A stretch of 64,000 nucleotides of DNA from Chitinophagaceae bacterium (GTDB lineage: Bacteria; Bacteroidota; Bacteroidia; Chitinophagales; Chitinophagaceae). The stretch spans positions 124,001 through 188,000 of the forward strand of contig JADJYK010000006.1 of the NCBI GenBank assembly GCA_016719815.1. Direction: 5' to 3'. A program made the position numbers and the translations under genes. Positions 1-7,573 of the stretch are shown here, one piece after another (within the stretch, counting starts at the first letter, position 1; every line of letters starts with the position of its first letter). The notes under the pieces were generated by a model. The model ran no database searches. It was not told the DNA's origin and saw nothing but the letters and a program-made list of their open reading frames with translations.

Positions 1-1
1 G

Positions 2-850
2 ATTGCCTCCACACCAATGGGCGGAACCATGACTACTGAATTTTCAAAAGCTGCGATTACCGGAGAGCAATTAGGGAGTGATAACATTACAGACTTTATC
101 ACTATCAGTTTTTCAAGTCCTGATTATATTGGTCATGCTTTCGGCCCAAATTCAATAGAAGCAGAAGATGGTTTTCTGCGAATGGATAAAGACCTTGGCT
201 CTCTTCTCGATTTCCTGGATACCAAAGTGGGAAAAAACCAATACACTCTTTTCTTATCTGCTGACCACGGCGTGGCACATATACCGGAATTTCTTACAGA
301 ACATAAAATACCTGCAGGCAGGCTTATGGCCGATAATGAGATAAAAAAACTGAATGCCAAACTTGCTGAAATCTATAAAGTACAAAACCTCATCATCAAC
401 TTTGAGAATTACCAGTTATACTTTAACGACAAAGCAATAGACTCGGCAAACATCAACAGAATGGAGTTTGTCAACCGCATTATGTCACATCTCTATTCAC
501 TGCCTGAAATTGACAGAGTAATTAACCTCGAAAAGCTGATGACAACCACATTACCTGAGCCAATCCGAAAATCAATTATTAACGGCTATCACCCTAAACG
601 CAGTGGCGATATTCAGATTATTTTAAGACCCGGCTACATTGATGGTTACTCCAATACAGGCACTACCCATGGACTTTGGAATCCTTACGATTCCCATATT
701 CCGCTGATATGGTACGGATGGGGAATTAAACAGGGAAAAACAAACCGGGAAACGTATATGACAGATGTGGCTGCCACAATTGCAGCATTGCTGAAAATAC
801 AGATGCCTTCAGGTTCAGTAGGAACAGTAATTACTGAGGTTATGAAATAA
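2..850 (+). CDS. PafA-like alkaline phosphatase, C-terminal half (5' end outside window)
   Basis: The reading frame is open from base 2, so the start lies upstream of the window; about 282 codons remain of a family usually near 540 residues. Metal-site residues of PafA/nucleotide-pyrophosphatase-type alkaline phosphatases are visible: the SPDYIGHAFGP segment (Asp and His ligands), SADHG (Asp-His pair) and a late THG His followed by an IPLIWYG segment. The N-terminal part carrying the Thr nucleophile is not in the window. The family hydrolyses phosphomonoesters in the periplasm or outside the cell. An internal ATG at 17 is only a frame entry, not the real start. Family assignment is strong; the substrate is not determined. 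Confidence 0.88.
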   Translation: MASTPMGGTMTTEFSKAAITGEQLGSDNITDFITISFSSPDYIGHAFGPNSIEAEDGFLRMDKDLGSLLDFLDTKVGKNQYTLFLSADHGVAHIPEFLTEHKIPAGRLMADNEIKKLNAKLAEIYKVQNLIINFENYQLYFNDKAIDSANINRMEFVNRIMSHLYSLPEIDRVINLEKLMTTTLPEPIRKSIINGYHPKRSGDIQIILRPGYIDGYSNTGTTHGLWNPYDSHIPLIWYGWGIKQGKTNRETYMTDVAATIAALLKIQMPSGSVGTVITEVMK

Positions 851-912
851 ATTTTTGTTAATGCAGCCTTTCTGCAAAAACCAAACTCTTACTTTCGTAA
901 AAAACATACCAA

Positions 913-1170
913 ATGGATATTAAAGAACAATTTGAACAGGCCGTAGCAGAAAGTAAAACCTTGTCTCAAAAACCCAGCAACGAAACATTATTGCAATTAT
1001 ACTCCCTTTATAAGCAAGGCAGCACCGGTGATGTAAATATTGACCCACCTTCCAATCCTTTCGATTTTGTAGGCAAAGCCAAATATGAAGCATGGGTTGC
1101 TTTAAAAGGAAAGGCATCCGCCGATGCTATGAACGAGTATATTGAGCTGGTGAAGAAACTGAAAGTATAA
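913..1170 (+). CDS. Acyl-CoA-binding protein
   Basis: An 85-residue protein, the normal length for a single acyl-CoA-binding domain. The family signature is visible as YSLYKQGSTGDVN near residues 30-42 and KAKYEAWVALKGKASADAM near 56-74, containing the conserved Tyr and Lys that contact the CoA phosphates. The protein would bind long-chain acyl-CoA in the cytoplasm and buffer fatty-acid metabolism. A Bacteroidota-like -7 box, TACTTTCG, sits at 890-897, 15 bases before the ATG. It converges with the glycosyltransferase gene, whose stop is one base further on. Confidence 0.93.
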   Translation: MDIKEQFEQAVAESKTLSQKPSNETLLQLYSLYKQGSTGDVNIDPPSNPFDFVGKAKYEAWVALKGKASADAMNEYIELVKKLKV

Positions 1171-1171
1171 A

Positions 1172-2337
1172 TTATTTCCCCGTGAGAACGGATTGATATA
1201 CATCATCAATCTTCTTACCGATTACAGAATAGCTGAATCTGCCCAACGCATTTTCAGCTATTTTTTTTCTGTCAAACTTTGAGTAGTCTTCGGTCATTTT
1301 TTTCATTGCTTCTGCCAGAACAGTTTCATCACAAGCCTCAACAAGCACTCCATTCTCTTCTGTCACCAATTCTGCAATGCCTCCGACAGTTGTGGCAATT
1401 ACAGGTACTCCGCAACAAAGCGATTCGCCGATAACACAGGGAGAATTCTCAACATTGCTGAATAAAACAAAACAATCTGCTTTTCTCATTAAAGCTGCCA
1501 CATCTGCATTACTAACTTCTCCATGAAAGTGAACGCTTCTTTCCGGGAACGCTAAAGATGCTGCATAATCCCTGATTGCAGGTGTGGTATCCCCAACCAT
1601 CACCAATTCTGCTTTACCACCTGCCTGCTGGAATGCTTTGAATGCCCGCAATAAGCCTTCGGCATTCTTCAGGCTGTTCATTGAGGAGACGTGAATAAAG
1701 CGGAAAACATCATTCACTCTATTTCTTTCTGCATAATAAAATAAGTCAGTGTCTACAGAATTCTCAATAGCCCGGAACTTTTTTTGTTCTACCTGCCTGT
1801 TAATTAACTCTCCCAGATCCGAACTCACCGGTAATAATATATCGCAGTTCTGCACTGTTCGCTTAATAATGCTTTTAAAAAAAAGTTCTGATCAGTATAA
1901 AGAACCGGACTTTGCGGCTGATATATCGTCCAATGTTCTGTAACTACATAAGGTGCTCCAAACTTCTTTTTCAGTTTCCGGCCTATAATTCCCATCTTGA
2001 ATGGCACATGCACATGCACCAGATCAGGCGCCCCGTTTTCCTTTATATATTTCTGCACCGCCTCCATTGCACATCGAAGCCATTTAATATGATTAAACAG
2101 CTTGCCGGTCAATGAATCCTGACTCTTATAATATACAATCACTTCTTTCAGACCTTCCGAAACTGTAACCAACTCTTCCTGTTTTTCCTTCATCGCAGCA
2201 TCACCGGCCACATGCACCACATAAATATCATTGTACAGTGCTGCTGCCCTGGCATGGCGCTGCACAAAATCACCATTCAGCGGTTGTACCCTGTTGGGAT
2301 ACCAGCTGCATAACCATAATATTTTTTTTCGGGCCAT
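1172..2337 (-). CDS. Family 4 glycosyltransferase, frameshifted
   Basis: Two overlapping frames encode one GT-B glycosyltransferase. The first (2337 to about 1880) has the N-terminal acceptor domain, with MARKKILWLCSWYPN at the start and DLVHVHVPFKMG near residue 108. The second (about 1880 to 1172) has the nucleotide-sugar domain, with VSSMNSLKNAEGLLRAF and the E-x7-E type motif CVIGESLCCGVPVIATTVGG. The shift lies in an A8 run at 1877-1884: adding one base (T9 on the coding strand) gives FFFKSIIKRTVQNCDILLP, which joins both halves smoothly. The donor sugar is not predictable. It is divergent from the potassium channel gene. Confidence 0.88.
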
Positions 2338-2403
2338 TGGTATAAAAGTAAATCACCTGACACTGCGGGCAAAACTTCCGTCAAAATAATTATACATTAG
2401 AAA

Positions 2404-3384
2404 ATGGCTATCCTGAAAAGAAACAGAAACCTTAAAACAGAAGACAATACCGGTTTTGGAAATAACAGTACCAGCACCGGTGGCCGCTTTGTAAATAAAG
2501 ACGGACATGCCAATGTGATAAAACGGGGCATCAGCTACTTTGGCCGTAACAGTTGGTACCATACATTGCTGGAAATGAAGAACGGTAAATTCATCCTCCT
2601 TCTTATCGCTGTGTATATAGCCATTAACCTTTTCTTTGCCGGCATATATTATCTCATTGGCATTAACCACCTCAGTGGTGTAGACACCGGCTCTCCCCTG
2701 AAAAACTTTACCGAAGTTTTCTTTTTCAGTGCACAAACATTTACCACGGTTGGCTATGGCCGCATCAGCCCGGTTGGTTTTGCTGCCAGTGCTGTGTCCA
2801 CCTTTGAAGCTTTTATTGGCCTGCTAAGCTTTGCACTGGCTACCGGTTTATTCTATGGCCGTTTTTCAAGACCACAGGCATTTGTCCGTTTCAGTAATAT
2901 TGCCCTGATTGCTCCCTTCAGAGGAGGTACTTCACTCATGTTTCGCCTGGCCCCTTACAAAAACAATACACTGTCTGAGGCTGAAGCAAAAGTTACAGTG
3001 GCTGTTACAGAAGAAGAAAATGGCAACCTGCGGGACAAATTCTATAACCTTGACCTCCAGATTGCAAAAGTGAATACCCTGCCCTTAAGCTGGACAATCG
3101 TTCACCCCATAAATGAAAACAGTCCTTTCTTCGGACTTACCAAAGAAGATATTGCCAATACAGATATTGAGATCATGGTGTTTATAAAAGCTTTTGACGA
3201 AGGTTTCTCGAATAATGTAGTAGTCAGAACTTCTTATGTGAGCAGTGAAATTGTATGGGGGGCTACGTTCAAAACAATGTATCACCCGTCTGATGATATG
3301 ATGAAAACAGTGCTGGATATTAATACACTCAATGATTTTGAATTAGTGCCACTGCCCGAACCATTAAGGGAAACAGCGTCTTAA
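2404..3384 (+). CDS. Inward-rectifier potassium channel (KirBac type)
   Basis: A 326-residue protein with the KirBac layout: a cytoplasmic N-terminal slide helix, TM1 at about 62-86, a pore helix and selectivity filter TVGYG at 115-119, TM2 at about 126-152 (AFIGLLSFALATGLFYGRFSRP), then a long cytoplasmic immunoglobulin-like C-terminal domain containing FRLAPYKNN and the DTDIE-type end strands. It would form a tetrameric K+ channel in the inner membrane. The gene stands alone; its stop codon overlaps the stop of the convergent membrane-protein gene at 3381-3384. Confidence 0.95.
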   Translation: MAILKRNRNLKTEDNTGFGNNSTSTGGRFVNKDGHANVIKRGISYFGRNSWYHTLLEMKNGKFILLLIAVYIAINLFFAGIYYLIGINHLSGVDTGSPLKNFTEVFFFSAQTFTTVGYGRISPVGFAASAVSTFEAFIGLLSFALATGLFYGRFSRPQAFVRFSNIALIAPFRGGTSLMFRLAPYKNNTLSEAEAKVTVAVTEEENGNLRDKFYNLDLQIAKVNTLPLSWTIVHPINENSPFFGLTKEDIANTDIEIMVFIKAFDEGFSNNVVVRTSYVSSEIVWGATFKTMYHPSDDMMKTVLDINTLNDFELVPLPEPLRETAS

Positions 3385-3773
3385 TTCCTTACCGGCACCA
3401 TCCGGAAAAAGTCCTTCCGGTTCATGTAATAGAATGCGAGCAGGTAAACAATTGGCAAAAAGGCGAAGACCTTCAGCAGGATAAACCCGGTGAACATGCC
3501 CAGCAGATACGACACCACCATTACTGCAAACACAATATAAAACTGTGCATCGTTAATAGCACACTCCACCTTAAAGCAACAAATATCTGCATTGGTAAAA
3601 GAAATCTTTGCCGGCTTTGAAATATGATAACCGTCTGTAATTACAATACGGGGATTGTTCTGGTTTACTTTCACCACCACAGGGCGGGTGTCGGCAAGCG
3701 GATAAATGTCTCTGCCATTCACCACGGCCCTTATCTTTAAGAAGCTAAGAAGCACCTGGTTCTGCCGTTGCAA
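3381..3773 (-). CDS. Small membrane protein of unknown function
   Basis: A 130-residue protein that I do not recognise. The N-terminal 75 residues are soluble and beta-rich, with two Cys in the segment DICCFKVEC. The C-terminal part has two predicted transmembrane stretches, about residues 80-98 (YIVFAVMVVSYLLGMFTGF) and 99-115 (ILLKVFAFLPIVYLLAFYY), ending in a basic tail. The arrangement resembles small membrane proteins with an N-terminal extracytoplasmic or cytoplasmic beta domain, but I assign no function. It is on the same strand as tpiA, separated from it by the hairpin at 3824-3876. Confidence 0.6.
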   Translation of the reverse strand: MQRQNQVLLSFLKIRAVVNGRDIYPLADTRPVVVKVNQNNPRIVITDGYHISKPAKISFTNADICCFKVECAINDAQFYIVFAVMVVSYLLGMFTGFILLKVFAFLPIVYLLAFYYMNRKDFFRMVPVRN

Positions 3774-3823
3774 TACTATTTGATAGAGCTCTGCGATTGT
3801 AAGCGTCTTTGAATTAAAAATAA

Positions 3824-3876
3824 AACCGGAAGCCTGAAGCCTTCAGCTATGAGCTTTGAGCCTTGTGCTTCCGGTT
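3824..3876 (-). terminator. Terminator of tpiA
   Basis: Ten-base arms AACCGGAAGC (3824-3833) and GCTTCCGGTT (3867-3876) are perfectly complementary; a smaller CTGAAG/CTTCAG hairpin lies inside the loop. Read on the minus strand, the second arm is followed by TTTATTTTT, as expected for intrinsic termination just after the tpiA stop. Confidence 0.65.
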
Positions 3877-3889
3877 GCAAATCACTTTT

Positions 3890-4651
3890 CTACTTCAGTG
3901 CCTTGATAATTTCTACAAAGTCGGCTGCTACCAGCGATGCACCGCCTACTAAGCCACCGTCCACATCGGGTGAGGCAAACAGTTCTTTTGCATTATTAGC
4001 TTTTACGCTGCCGCCATACAGGATAGGAATTTCATTGGCCACTTCTTCGCCGTACTGATCTGCCAGTACAGACCGCAAGTATTTGTGTATTTCCTGTGCC
4101 TGTTCGGTAGTAGCTGTTTTGCCGGTGCCAATTGCCCAGATAGGTTCGTAAGCAATAATGAGTGTTTTAATCTTTTCTGCAGGCAGGTGAAAGAGTGATT
4201 CTTTCAACTGAGTGGCGACAAATTCATTTTGTGTACCTGCTTCGCGGATGGCCAGCGGCTCGCCGCAGCAGAAAATGGGAGTAACAAAATTTTCGAGACA
4301 CAGGTTTACTTTTTCAGCCAGCATGGCATTGCTTTCAATAAAGTATTCCCTTCTTTCGCTGTGGCCCAGCACACAGTACTTAATGTTGATGGAGTTCAGC
4401 ATTTCGGCTGATACTTCGCCGGTATAGGCACCTGATTTCTTATTGTAACAGTTTTGTGCTGATGCAAAATAGTTCAGTTCCTCTTCCACCGTACTTCTCG
4501 TCATTAACAGGTAGGGGGACGGCACTGCAAAGATGGCCTGCTGGTGTTCATTCAGCTTCACACCTGCACTTAAAATTTCATCCAGCAATTCTTCGCCCTG
4601 CTGATACGTAAGGTTCATCTTCCAGTTTGCTGCTGCAATTTGCTTTCTCAT
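3890..4651 (-). CDS. tpiA: Triosephosphate isomerase
   Basis: A 253-residue TIM barrel, normal length. Visible active-site motifs are AANWKMN near residues 7-13 (substrate-binding Asn and Lys), LGHSERR (electrophilic His), AYEPIWAIGTG (catalytic Glu) and LYGGSV with VDGGLVGGASL near the end (phosphate binding). It interconverts dihydroxyacetone phosphate and glyceraldehyde 3-phosphate in the cytoplasm. pgk and gap are elsewhere in this window (53.5-56 kb), so the triose part of glycolysis is split between two loci. The GlmU-like gene lies 92 bases upstream on the same strand. Confidence 0.97.
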   Translation of the reverse strand: MRKQIAAANWKMNLTYQQGEELLDEILSAGVKLNEHQQAIFAVPSPYLLMTRSTVEEELNYFASAQNCYNKKSGAYTGEVSAEMLNSINIKYCVLGHSERREYFIESNAMLAEKVNLCLENFVTPIFCCGEPLAIREAGTQNEFVATQLKESLFHLPAEKIKTLIIAYEPIWAIGTGKTATTEQAQEIHKYLRSVLADQYGEEVANEIPILYGGSVKANNAKELFASPDVDGGLVGGASLVAADFVEIIKALK

Positions 4652-4743
4652 TGTTGTTGATCGTTTTTAACTGTTTATAAATAATTGCTTGTTCCTTGTT
4701 ACTGGTTGCTGGTTTCGCTCCGTAGCAACTTTCCATTTTCCAC

Positions 4744-5928
4744 TCACCCCCTCGCCTTTTCAAACACATATTTCAGTATCACCCTTTGTTCATCCGTCAT
4801 GGTGGCATTCTTTAGCTGCATCCAGTCTTCAATATCGAGCAGGGCCTTTTCAAAGTCGTAGCGGATCAGCCCTTCGCTACCCCAGCTAAAGTTGGGGATA
4901 TACTTTGGCGTAAGCCCTGTGCCAAATACATTGCTGCTAACCCCTATTACCGTACCGGTGTTGATGCTGGTGTTTACGGCTGTACGGCTGTAGTCGCCCA
5001 TCAGCACCCCGCATTTCTGTCCCGCATCCATTTGTCCCTTTGGTGTCCAGATGCGCACATCGCTGGCATTGTTCTTCAGGTTGCTGTTTGTGGTGCCGGC
5101 ACCCAGGTTGCACCATTCGCCTATTACCGAGTCGCCGAGGTACCCATCGTGTGCCTTGTTGCTGTAGCCAAACAGTACCGAGTTCTTAATCTCGCCACCG
5201 GCCACACAGTGCGGCCCGATTGTTGTGGCCCCGTATATCTTCGTTCCCATCTTTACACAGGCATTATGACCAATGGCCACCGGCCCGCGGATGATACTAC
5301 CCTCCATCACCACTGCATCTTTGCCAATATACACCGGCCCGGTGGAGACATTAATAATGCAATGCTCCACACTGGCTCCTTCTTCTACGAATACCTGACC
5401 GGCCTGCTCTACCCGGTTGGTTTTGGACAGTTTTTGCGATTTGCGCCTGCGGGTAAGCAGGGCAAAATCCTGGCGGATGGCCCAGTCGTTCAGGCGGAAA
5501 ATATCCCAGGGAAAGCGGATGGTTTTTATTTCTCCCTCAAAGCCCACCGTACGGCCCACTTTTATCTTGTGTTTACCGGCAATCTCCTTTTTTGTTATGC
5601 GAAAGGCAAAATTGTTGCCGCCGGGGGTGGAAATACATTCGCCGTCTTTCAGTTTGCGGATGGCGGCCACCAGCTCGGGGGTGGGCAGTACATTACTATG
5701 TATAAGCAGGCAGGTGCTGTCGGCGGCGGCTTCCTCAATGTTAACGGAACGGGCCAGGTCTTTATAATCGCCTTCCTGTTTATCCCAGGAGGGGAGTTTG
5801 AGCATCATTTCCCATTTCTCACGGATGGTGAGAATGCCGACCCTTATGTCCTGCACCTGCCGGGTAAGGGTAAAGGGGTGCAGGTTGCCGGGCTGACAGT
5901 ACTCTTCGGTAAAGATGATTTTGTTCAT
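4744..5928 (-). CDS. GlmU-family putative sugar nucleotidyltransferase
   Basis: A 394-residue protein with an N-terminal nucleotidyltransferase-like region starting MNKIIFTEEYCQPGN and a C-terminal left-handed beta-helix made of hexapeptide repeats from about residue 190 to 330 (for example AVVMEGSIIRGPVAIG and GEWCNLGAGTTNSN). Bacteroidota carry such GlmU-related proteins, annotated as putative sugar nucleotidyltransferases, in addition to true GlmU. The N-terminal part lacks the usual LAAGxGTRM loop, so true uridylyltransferase activity is doubtful; sugar-1-phosphate or acyl transfer is possible. It probably belongs with tpiA in one transcription unit. Confidence 0.82.
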   Translation of the reverse strand: MNKIIFTEEYCQPGNLHPFTLTRQVQDIRVGILTIREKWEMMLKLPSWDKQEGDYKDLARSVNIEEAAADSTCLLIHSNVLPTPELVAAIRKLKDGECISTPGGNNFAFRITKKEIAGKHKIKVGRTVGFEGEIKTIRFPWDIFRLNDWAIRQDFALLTRRRKSQKLSKTNRVEQAGQVFVEEGASVEHCIINVSTGPVYIGKDAVVMEGSIIRGPVAIGHNACVKMGTKIYGATTIGPHCVAGGEIKNSVLFGYSNKAHDGYLGDSVIGEWCNLGAGTTNSNLKNNASDVRIWTPKGQMDAGQKCGVLMGDYSRTAVNTSINTGTVIGVSSNVFGTGLTPKYIPNFSWGSEGLIRYDFEKALLDIEDWMQLKNATMTDEQRVILKYVFEKARG

Positions 5929-6022
5929 GCGGTGCTGTGAGGGACAAAAATAACGAGTTCGGGGTATTGGGGGAATGAGGTTTATCAGGAGAGGCTTAAG
6001 GGTTTATGGGTTTCTTCAATTA

Positions 6023-6112
6023 GGCGGGACTGGTAAGGTGCTGGAGTCTGTTGCTTGTTGTGCGGGGCAACGGGGGCCTGTGCCCTGCCACGGCAGGCAA
6101 GCCCGCCTTGAA
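6023..6112 (+). repeat. 90-bp direct repeat, copy 1
   Basis: It matches 6261-6352 over its whole length, with the last 33 bases identical (from GTGCCCTGCCACGG through the end). Each copy contains the palindrome CCTGCCACGGCAGG. The strong conservation of the 3' third against the more divergent 5' part suggests a functional or mobile core. Confidence 0.85.
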
Positions 6113-6260
6113 TTTTTTTCTTCCTTTTTTCCGCCTGAGGCGGACAAGCTTGGACAAAAAAGTAACAAAAAGTCTAGGCAAACGCCATTGCTCCGCAGGC
6201 TTTGCCGGGCCAACGCACCTGTTCGGGAGCTGGCAGCGGGGTAATTATTGGGGCGTTGGT

Positions 6261-6352
6261 GGCGGGACGGGCAAGGTGTTAAACTCTGCTGCTTGTTTGG
6301 CGGGGCAACGAAAGGCGCTGTGCCCTGCCACGGCAGGCAAGCCCGCCTTGAA
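6261..6352 (+). repeat. 90-bp direct repeat, copy 2
   Basis: Second copy, 238 bases downstream of the first, starting GGCGGGACGGGCAAGGTG and ending GCAAGCCCGCCTTGAA. It differs from copy 1 by substitutions and small indels in its first 60 bases and is identical in the last 33. Confidence 0.85.
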
Positions 6353-6428
6353 AGTGTTTATAGTAATGTGAGTTTTAAAGTACGGCGGGACAAGGCGCTG
6401 GGGGGGTGCTGCCCGTTGTTATATATAA

Positions 6429-6772
6429 TTATACGCTGCCGCTGATTTGGCTGGCGAGTTGCTGAAGCTGTTTAAATGGTATGGTGGAGAGGGTTTCTTT
6501 TACGTTTGGAGTAGTGCCGGGTGGCGGAGGTTGTGCAGCGGGTGATCGTCTGGCAGGGGGTGGCTGGCGGCGGGTGTATAGACGAGGATGTCGTTGGGCT
6601 CGCAGATGAGGACACGGCAAATGAGCTCGACATGGTCTAAGCGGAAGACTCTTGCCCCTCTGCTGAGGATGCGGTGGGCGGTGTGCCTGGCGATGCCTGC
6701 TTTTACCAGAAATGTGTAGGGATTGTCGATGCTGCGGGCCTTAAATACGGGGGCTAAGTTGAATGATAACAT
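6429..6772 (-). CDS. Small HTH (XRE-like) transcriptional regulator, frameshifted
   Basis: The main frame (6772 to 6500) starts MLSFNLAPVFKARSIDNPY and contains a helix-turn-helix, about residues 20-52 (FLVKAGIARHTAHRILSRG and then the LDHVELICRVLICEPNDIL stretch). This arrangement is that of small Cro/C1-type regulators I know from Chitinophagaceae. The conserved C-terminal end, KETLSTIPFKQLQQLASQIS, is found in another frame ending at 6429; one base added near 6502 joins them. The full product would be about 114 residues. Its ATG is only 30 bases from the 21-bp repeat array (6802-7074), which makes that array the likely operator region or target. Confidence 0.72.
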
Positions 6773-6801
6773 AGATAAGGGGTTTATGGTTAAAAGATGG
6801 T

Positions 6802-7074
6802 GCTAAAAATAGAAACAAAACCGCTAAAAGGTGAAACAACTGTGAAAAAAGTTGAAACAAACATGAGAAAAATTAGAACAACTACGCTAAAAGATAAAAC
6901 AACCCAGCGAAAAGATGAAACGACATTGAACGAACCTGAAAGTAAGTGAGCAGAACTTAAAACTACTATGAGAAAAGTTAAAACAAATCCAACAAAAGGT
7001 GAAACAAAGGTGCTAAAAGGTGAAACTAACCTGCTAAAAACTGAAACTGTAGTGAGAAAAGGTGCACATGAGGT
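6802..7074. repeat. Array of thirteen degenerate 21-bp tandem units
   Basis: Units start at 6802, 6823, 6844, 6865, 6886, 6907, 6928, 6949, 6970, 6991, 7012, 7033 and 7054, each exactly 21 bases with no indel. The core is AAAAGGTGAAACAA; units 2 and 11 match it almost fully, whereas units 7, 8 and 13 are strongly diverged. The first 2-3 and last 3-4 bases of each unit vary. The period equals two turns of B-DNA. The array lies directly upstream of the divergently read HTH gene. One frame on the plus strand is nearly open through the array (see findings), so a heptapeptide-coding origin is an alternative. Confidence 0.9.
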
Positions 7075-7259
7075 GGTGAATGGGGCAAGGCTGGTATGCG
7101 GTGCGACAGAGAGCTGATTGATGCACTGTGTTTGCGCCCAGGAAAGAAAATACCGTAGTAGTACGGTAGGTTTTTTAACGGATAGGTAATAAATTGCATG
7201 GGTGAGATTGGATTTGTGGTGAAAAAGGGTAAGTACACCGTATTGGCGCCGGTTGTATT
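7075..7259. other. Spacer between repeat array and IS110 flank
   Basis: Nothing convincing is seen in this 185-base stretch. A 70-codon minus-strand frame crosses it but has no family resemblance, no plausible start signal and overlaps the end of the repeat array. Confidence 0.5.
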
Positions 7260-7291
7260 TGCGAAAGTTTATGACCTGAAAAACTTTCGCA
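7260..7291. repeat. Perfect 11-bp hairpin with cassette-like flanks
   Basis: Arms TGCGAAAGTTT (7260-7270) and AAACTTTCGCA (7281-7291) are perfectly complementary around a 10-base loop. The flanks are CCGGTTGTA on the left and ATGCGTTAGCGGTCATT on the right. The left flank reappears as AACGGTTGTA at 7350-7359, next to AGCTAAC. The overall shape (imperfect GTTAG/CTAAC ends around a hairpin) recalls integron attC sites or a palindromic repeat family. Confidence 0.55.
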
Positions 7292-7351
7292 TATTTATGC
7301 GTTAGCGGTCATTCCCCCTATTCGGCGACCGAATTAAAATCTTCAGCTAAC

Positions 7352-7573
7352 GGTTGTACATTCATCAGACCAAAGCAAGACCGATTTAAGACTGGTGTTT
7401 ACAACCCGAGCGTCATTCTGGTTGAGATGTAACAAGCCTTTAGTGTGCAATCACCAAAGGCTTGTGTTGAAATCAGTGGCGGTCCCGCCATTGGCGGGAA
7501 CCCCGTTCAGAATATTTACAACTTAAAGATACATCTCCTTTGGTTTTTATTCATCAATCAAAACAAAATTAGT
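7352..7573 (+). ncRNA. Candidate IS110 bridge RNA region
   Basis: In the IS110 group, the non-coding DNA between the left end and the transposase gene encodes a bridge RNA that pairs with donor and target DNA. Here this leader contains a perfect 10-bp stem ACAAGCCTTT/AAAGGCTTGT (7432-7441 with 7456-7465, 14-base loop) and a second stem GGTCCCGCC/GGCGGGAACC (7481-7489 with 7493-7502, one bulge). That matches the expected position and multi-hairpin form. Exact ends and guide loops were not determined. Confidence 0.42.

Larger units (their letters stand above)
5929..6428. other. Intergenic region with repeats, no gene
   Basis: No credible gene is seen in these 500 bases. The open frames here are short, run over repeated DNA and have odd composition. 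The region holds two copies of a 90-bp sequence (separate entries), a palindrome TCCGCCTGAGGCGGA at 6129-6143, and A/T-rich tracts. Local GC is higher than in the neighbouring genes. Confidence 0.7.

Noticed and set aside
5032..5940. A 302-codon plus-strand frame opposite the GlmU-like gene
   Set aside because: It is exactly antisense to a clear hexapeptide-repeat protein, has no family resemblance and no start signal; it is a shadow of the real gene.
6051..6445. Short frames over the 90-bp repeats
   Set aside because: They occur in both repeat copies in different frames and have no coding signature.
6802..7074. CRISPR array
   Set aside because: The units are only 21 bases, degenerate and directly adjacent without unique spacers, and no cas genes are present.
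6802..7074. Plasmid-type replication origin with iterons
   Set aside because: No replication initiator gene, no partition genes and the surrounding genes are chromosomal; kept only as an alternative for the array.
7445..7573. Extended N-terminus of the IS110 transposase
   Set aside because: The extra 43 codons cross two stable hairpins of the leader and do not resemble the family; the ATG at 7574 fits.
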